From positions 14,230,854 through 14,294,853 of the forward strand of contig NC_136000.1 of NCBI RefSeq assembly GCF_048128805.1: a DNA stretch of 64,000 bases. The letters run 5' to 3'. Below, in pieces: positions 25,241-64,000 of the stretch; within the stretch, counting starts at the first letter, position 1; each line of letters starts with the position of its first letter. The position numbers were made by a program, and so were the translations under genes. The notes under the pieces were generated by a model. It was not told where the DNA came from, did not search any database, and saw nothing but the letters and a program-made list of their open reading frames with translations. This DNA comes from Centroberyx gerrardi. Lineage: Eukaryota > Chordata > Actinopteri > Beryciformes > Berycidae.

Positions 25241-25426
25241 CTGTTTGTAGTAACCTTTGTAACTTAATATTTATTTATCTTTAATTTTAACTGAAAAGTA
25301 CATGCTCAGAGCACATTCTTTTTCATGTATGCACCGATTACACTTATTATACACTGATTTTCTGTTATGGCCTTGTCTTCCTTCACAAATCAAAGCAAAT
25401 GCTTGTTTACAAAGACAAAAACTTTC

Positions 25427-25435
25427 TCAAGGTCT
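25427..25435 (+). promoter_or_regulatory. SF-1/NR5A1-like motif upstream of cyp11a1
   Basis: TCAAGGTCT fits 8 of 9 positions of the NR5A consensus YCAAGGYCR. It lies 331 bp before the cyp11a1 ATG. SF-1 is the established activator of CYP11A1 in vertebrate steroidogenic tissue. No binding evidence is available here. Confidence 0.4.
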
Positions 25436-25561
25436 TAGAACCACGACCTAGTTTTAGAGAAATGATCAGACCGATGCAACTACTCAGACAGCACAAAGTC
25501 AAACTTTCTCTGACCACACACTTTTTCCTGTGAGGTGAATGTAATATACCATGGTATATTA

Positions 25562-25567
25562 AATAAA
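25562..25567 (+). other. stoml1 poly(A) signal
   Basis: AATAAA 322 bp after the stoml1 stop and about 200 bp before the cyp11a1 start codon. Confidence 0.55.
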
Positions 25568-25765
25568 ATATTCAACAACTGAAACGGTTACACAGATACA
25601 CTGTGGGTTTATTCTATTAGGCTGTAAGTTTAACTGAAGAGCCTTGATCAGGACAGCGAGGGGGGCTGACTATTTAGACCAGCCTCCCTCTATTGCACCA
25701 GATGTCCCTGGGAGAGACAGAGCAGCTGCCATAGGTAGAGCAGAGGGAGCATTTTTGTCGCTGGG

Positions 25766-28700
25766 ATGGCCAGATGTAGAGTGTGGCGCAGCCCTGTGAC
25801 ACTGCCCCTGTCCTGGAGAGGAAAGCTGACAACATCTGGTGTGCGCTACAGCAGCAGCATGCCAGTGGTCAGACAGGCGTACCCAGAAAGCACCAGCGTT
25901 GTAAGGCCTTTCAATGAGATTCCTGGGCTGTGGAAGAATGGGGTGGCCAACTTGTATAATTTCTGGAAACTGGATGGCTTCAGGAATCTTCACCGCATCA
26001 TGGCGCACAACTTCAACACTTTTGGACCCATTTACAGGTACGGAAAGCGAGGCAGTTTGCATAAGGCTTAAAGATGAGGATACGATAGCTGTATTTGCAA
26101 CTAACGTTAATGGTTAAGTGAATAAAATAATTAAGTGAAGTGAATAAAATAATTAAAAATGCCTGCAGTAGACAAACTGACCTTCCGTTATGTAACTCGT
26201 TTGATTTTGATGGAGGTAAATATCTATCTTCTCTAGTCTAAATATAAATATTTTTTCTTTCCTGAAAAATGTGCCTTTGGCCAAGAATCTACAAGGTCAA
26301 ATTTTCTGAATACAAATAGCTAATGTAGCACGTCCTCTTTGTCTCTCTCTCTCTCTGTACAACAGAGAGAAAATAGGTTATTATGAAAGTGTGAATATCA
26401 TCAATCCTGAGGATGCAGCTATCCTGTTCAAAGCAGAGGGCTATTATCCTAAAAGGCTGAAAGTTGAACCATGGACATCATACAGGGACTACAGGAATCA
26501 CAAATATGGAGTTTTACTTAAGTATGTGCCTTGATTACCCTATTCTACCTGTATACATTTTGCCTGACCATTGTTTTGAGATGCTTTGTTGGAACCTAGT
26601 AGTTTAATCAGTGCGCAGCCTGCGTAGTTTACAAAGTCAACGTCCCATCTTTCAACAGGGATGGAGAAGACTGGAGGTCAAACAGAGTGATTCTCAACAA
26701 GGAGGTGATCTCCCCGAAGGTGCTGGGGAACTTTGTGCCGCTGCTGGACGAAGTGGGGCAGGATTTTGTGGCCAGAGTTCATAAAAAGATAGAGCGCAGT
26801 GGCCAGAACAAATGGACCACTGACCTCTCTCACGAACTCTTTAAATATGCACTGGAATGTAAGATTGGCTTTCATCACACCTGTATTTTAGAGTATAATT
26901 TATTTCATCTTTCTCTCACTGTATAGGCAGATGTGTTTTTTTGCTGATTTGTCTTTGCTCTGTTCTACACAGCGGTGAGCTCAGTGCTATATGGTGAGCG
27001 TCTGGGATTGATGCTGGACTACATTGACCCTGATGTTCAACATTTCATTGATTGCATCACCGTCATGTTCAAGACTACCTCACCCATGCTGTACATCCCC
27101 CCGGGCCTGCTGAGGCGGGTCAGAGCGAAGGTGTGGCGGGACCATGTGGAAGCTTGGGATGGCATCTTCAGCCAAGGTAGGACTGCACGAGTCAGAGAAC
27201 AATTAAGATGAATATTTTATAACAATGATTAGCTTTCAAACCAATAAGTCATGATGTTTTCAAGATGCATCAGCAGAACACTCAGCAAAGATTTCATATC
27301 AGTCATTTGAATATCACATGTCCCGCTATTACGGTGCAATTTCATGTTTATTTTATGGTCCTGTGGCTCACCAGCGGACCGCTGCATCCAGAACATCTAC
27401 AGGCGGCTGCGTCAGGAGACAGGCACTTCCAATAAATACCCAGGAGTCCTGGCTAGCCTGCTCATGCTGGACAAGCTGTCCATTGAAGACATCAAGGCAA
27501 GCGTCACTGAGCTGATGGCTGGAGGAGTAGATACGGTACAAAACACATTAAACATGTAATATGTAATAAAGAAAAAAAATATTTCCAGTATGACAGACAT
27601 GATACTTGCCTGTAAGCCCTTTGAGACTGTAACTGTGACAAAGGGCTACACAAATAAACTTGACTTTAATATAGATTCTGTTGTGATTATCTCTCTCTGT
27701 GTGTATTTCAGACCTCCATAACTCTGCTGTGGACGTTGTATGAACTGGCCAGACACCCCAACCTCCAGGAGGAGCTGAGGGCCGAGGTGGCTGCAGCCCG
27801 GGCCGAAACGCAGGGAGACATACAGGAGATGCTACGGCGGATCCCTTTGGTCAAAGGAGCTCTGAAGGAAACACTGAGGTGAGAAAACAGCAGCACAGGA
27901 GATATGATGCTAATGATACAGCAGAGATGATGGCAGGCAATGGATTAGGTACATCAAGATGACGGACTCCTGGATTGACATTATTCATTCCACAGTATCT
28001 GAAATAAGATGGACTATAGCTGGCATTTTTCTAAAATGTTTGAATATGTTAGTAAATGGTGAGTCAGTACTATTCCCTCACTCATGTTTTTATCATTTCA
28101 TACTTTGCCTCTTTCACAACTAATACTTTTACTAACAAATAATTGTGGTGATAATGACCTTTTGTCATGTTTGAAGTTGTGCCATTTACTGCCATTAAGT
28201 TAAGTCTCCCTAAATACAGAATTTTTTACTTCCATCCCTCAGGTTACATCCGGTCGCAGTGAGCTTGCAAAGATACATAACAGAAGACATCATTATTCAA
28301 AACTACCACATACCATCTGGGGTAAGAGGCAGTTAAAGATATACTTCAGCAAATCATGTTTTTGTGATTTGAGCTTTGTTATAGAATTTATCTGGCATAA
28401 ATAGAGCTAGTGTTTGTTAATGTAGTACAGTGGTGGGATACTGCTCACCTTGTTTCTGTGTGTGTGTGTGTGTGTGCGGTCAGACTCTGGTCCAATTAGG
28501 GCTGTATGCAATGGGCAGAGACCCCAAGGTGTTCCTTCGTCCAGAGCAGTATCAGCCGTCCCGCTGGCTGAGGACAGAGAGCCACTACTTCAGGAGCCTG
28601 GGCTTTGGCTTCGGCCCGCGCCAGTGTCTAGGACGCAGAATAGCTGAGACGGAGATGCAACTCTTCCTTATCCATGTGAGATATACAGAGAAGAAAGAGC

Positions 28701-28897
28701 AGTTCCAATATATTTTTGTGGCACATTTACACAGAATCTTAACTATGTTTGTACATTGTCTTTTGCCATTGCAGATGCTAGAGAACTTCAGAGTGGAGAA
28801 GCAGCGGCATGTGGAAGTGCAGAGTACCTTCGAGCTCATTCTGTTACCAGAGAAGCCGATTGTACTGACTGTGAAGCCTCTACAAAGCAGTCGGTGA
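25766..28897 (+). CDS. cyp11a1: cyp11a1: mitochondrial cholesterol side-chain cleavage enzyme (P450scc)
   Basis: Exons: 25766-26037, 26366-26521, 26659-26858, 26973-27176, 27375-27535, 27712-27878, 28243-28321, 28484-28675, 28775-28897; phases close to 517 aa (human 521). P450scc converts cholesterol to pregnenolone at the inner mitochondrial membrane with electrons from adrenodoxin: the first step of steroidogenesis. The N-terminus is Arg-rich and Asp/Glu-poor, as in a mitochondrial presequence. Seen: I-helix oxygen motif AGGVDTT (326-332), K-helix KETLR (383-387), [17 protein letters not shown], and heme loop [15 protein letters not shown] with ligand Cys461. Segments such as [19 protein letters not shown] match CYP11A rather than CYP11B or CYP27. 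Some fish have a second cyp11a copy; with one copy visible I call it cyp11a1. An SF-1-like site lies upstream. Confidence 0.95.
27607..27668. repeat. Fragment of a dispersed teleost repeat in cyp11a1 intron 5
   Basis: The stretch reading TGTAAGCCCTTTGAGACTG, then AAGGGCTACACAAATAAACTTGACTT, resembles the 3' tail of a very common fish retroposon. Only the tail is present. The family assignment is from memory of such tails. Confidence 0.55.
28457..28476 (+). repeat. (TG)n tract before cyp11a1 exon 8
   Basis: About ten TG units end 7 bp before the exon 8 acceptor AG (28482-28483), taking the place of a normal pyrimidine tract. Confidence 0.9.
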
Positions 28898-29246
28898 CAG
28901 AAAGTTTCAGAGAAAATTGTGGTGTTTTGTATTGTCCTTAATCACAGTTACAGTCTCAAAGGGCTTCTCGATGCCCGCACTATAAAAACAACAAATGAAA
29001 ACGACTTCCTCCAACCTTAGACACTCACTGAGGACAAGGAAAAACTCCCCTGTAAACTTCATTAGGAAAAAAAATGTCAAAAATGTGCATGAACAAATTA
29101 CCTCAGTAAATGCATGGAAATGTGTAGTCCACGTGCGTACTGTTTATTGAAAAGTATTGAATGTACAGACCTGTCATTCCATGTGTACATGGCAAAAGCA
29201 TTTTTTAAAATACAGAAAAGGAATGTATCCATATAAACAACTAATT

Positions 29247-29252
29247 AATAAA
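29247..29252 (+). other. cyp11a1 poly(A) signal
   Basis: AATAAA 350 bp after the cyp11a1 stop. It lies about 70 bp from the candidate ccdc33 poly(A) signal on the opposite strand. Confidence 0.6.
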
Positions 29253-29319
29253 AGACTGAACAAAATGCATCTTGTTATGAAAATGTATATCTAAAAATAC
29301 TTAGATCAAAATATCAATT

Positions 29320-29325
29320 TTTATT
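29320..29325 (-). other. ccdc33 poly(A) signal (minus strand)
   Basis: TTTATT on the plus strand reads AATAAA on the minus strand, 61 bp beyond the ccdc33 stop codon. A second minus-strand AATAAA is at 29143-29148, inside the cyp11a1 3' UTR. Confidence 0.55.
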
Positions 29326-29385
29326 ATGAAAGAGAAATGTCTGTGTGCGCCATTTGATCTGGATCATCAGTTCAATGGCTGCAGG

Positions 29386-62826
<33,441 letters not shown>

Positions 62827-64000
62827 CTGGCAAGATTTAACAGGTAGGGACAGATGGGACATTGCACATCATCTGGCTGCTGCAGTGTGGTTCCATGTAT
62901 GTGTATGATTCAGAGGGGCTTCACAGTTTCTAAACTAATATGACAGTCCATTGTAAATCCTTCGAAGTAAAGTATATGGGCCTCTTAGGATCCACTTTAT
63001 GAATGCATGTGGAAATTAGTTTCTGAGAATTTCCCTTGGGTTTGACACTGCTCTCACTTGAGAAAACTGCGAAAAAATATTAGGATAAAATTTTGGAGCA
63101 TCAAACTAGATTCAGTTGTGTTTGATGTTTAACATACTCTACAAAATCTAAAATGTGGATAAATGTGAACATATATAAAATTGACAATGAACAAATGAAT
63201 ATCTTTCTTATTTATTGTGTTTAAAAAAGCATAGTGCTGTTATCTGACTTCACAAACTGCCTGTATACATTTTTTTTTCAGGATCAATTCAGGAAAGGTT
63301 AAAATGCTAGTGCACGGAAAAAGTAGAGCAGGACTGTTCGGATGGATCTTCTTAAGGTGCCTTTAATTTCCCTTTGCAGCAGCCCATCCAGGATAACATG
63401 GGTTGTTTAAACAAGGATGGAGATGTCAGCCTGCATTAGCATCCAGACAGACTCTGCACCCAGAGGATTCAGCAGTGCCGGGAAATCAGTCATTAAATTT
63501 GCAGCCATTCTGCAGCGCTCCCACCGTGTGCTTATGGGATGAGGGGCAGTGTTTCAAGCCCAGGATGCTTTTACCACAATCAGGTTCATATTTCGGATTT
63601 ACCTCATAGATAAAGAGTCGCCTGTAACATGGGATGCAGAGGCCTAGCTGTAAGAAGATTTGGATGAAGCGTAGTTGTACACATACACTTTTATTTCTGA
63701 ATTTTGGAAGAGATAGAGGGCCATCTTTGAACAGCAGGGCCTTGAAAGCGCCCATGCAATATTTACAGCATACTAATAAGCTACCAGCTACCAAAGAGAC
63801 AGGGCTAAAAATACATATTTGTCTGCATTTCCCGTACAGTCCCTCCTTGTATATTCTTACATACCTGACAATAAAACACGGTCGCACTGTTATAAGCTTT
63901 AAGAAGCTGTTTAAATATAAAGGTTCATTTCAGAAAGACACCCGAGTGCTAGTATAAGGCTGTCACTTTAGACACAAAGAAAGATAATATTTTGAGTTTC
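62827..64000 (-). other. ccdc33: ccdc33 intron (partial) at the right edge
   Basis: The first visible ccdc33 exon begins at 62826 in phase 0 after the acceptor TCTTGCCAG. The protein family has an N-terminal part before this point, so more exons are expected beyond 64000. I found no phase-compatible exon here; the 63486-63887 minus-strand ORF has no C2 pattern. Confidence 0.5.

Larger units (their letters stand above)
25241..25765. other. stoml1 3' UTR and cyp11a1 promoter (overlapping space)
   Basis: Only 525 bp separate the stoml1 stop from the cyp11a1 ATG. A stoml1 AATAAA lies at 25562-25567, so nearly two thirds of the gap is stoml1 3' UTR. An SF-1-type motif lies at 25427-25435, inside that UTR. 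A weak TATA-like CTATTTAGA lies near 25670, about 95 bp before the cyp11a1 ATG. Confidence 0.6.

Overview
This window is nuclear DNA from a ray-finned fish, probably a percomorph teleost. Every gene is intron-split with GT-AG junctions, proteins match vertebrate families along their length, and the repeats (short hAT-like inverted-repeat elements, a 'tatatagcac...gtgcttta' dispersed repeat, CA/TTCAA microsatellites) are typical of teleosts. All exon borders were worked out by hand from splice sites, reading phase and remembered protein families. No alignment or transcript data were available.

Layout: (1) 1-4264, minus strand, arih1 exon 1 with the start of its long first intron. (2) 4265-5214, a head-to-head promoter region. 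(3) 5215-12430, plus strand, hexa (beta-hexosaminidase alpha), with TWO alternative versions of exon 11. (4) 12.8-18.1 kb, intergenic. (5) 18117-20739, plus, nr2e3 (photoreceptor nuclear receptor). (6) 21771-25240, plus, stoml1 (stomatin/SCP2 protein). (7) 25766-28897, plus, cyp11a1 (cholesterol side-chain cleavage P450), only about 200 bp after the stoml1 poly(A) signal. (8) 29386-62826 and beyond, minus, ccdc33 (C2 domains plus coiled coils), at least 20 exons over 33 kb and tail-to-tail with cyp11a1. As far as I recall, the human orthologues all lie on chromosome 15q23-q24, so this is a compacted and rearranged syntenic block. The genes share no pathway; they are neighbours by ancestry.

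The most unusual feature is in hexa. Two diverged, intact, same-phase copies of exon 11 (9806-9980 and 11325-11505) lie between exons 10 and 12. Including both, or skipping both, gives an early stop, so only one-at-a-time use yields a full enzyme. The swapped segment carries the residue pair that distinguishes alpha-type from beta-type hexosaminidase substrate pockets: the downstream copy has Asn-His (alpha-like) and the upstream copy has Asp-Lys (beta-like Asp). A perfect CTCF-core-like motif lies in the intron between the copies. This looks like a splice-switched substrate-specificity cassette in a lysosomal enzyme, and I do not know of a description of it.
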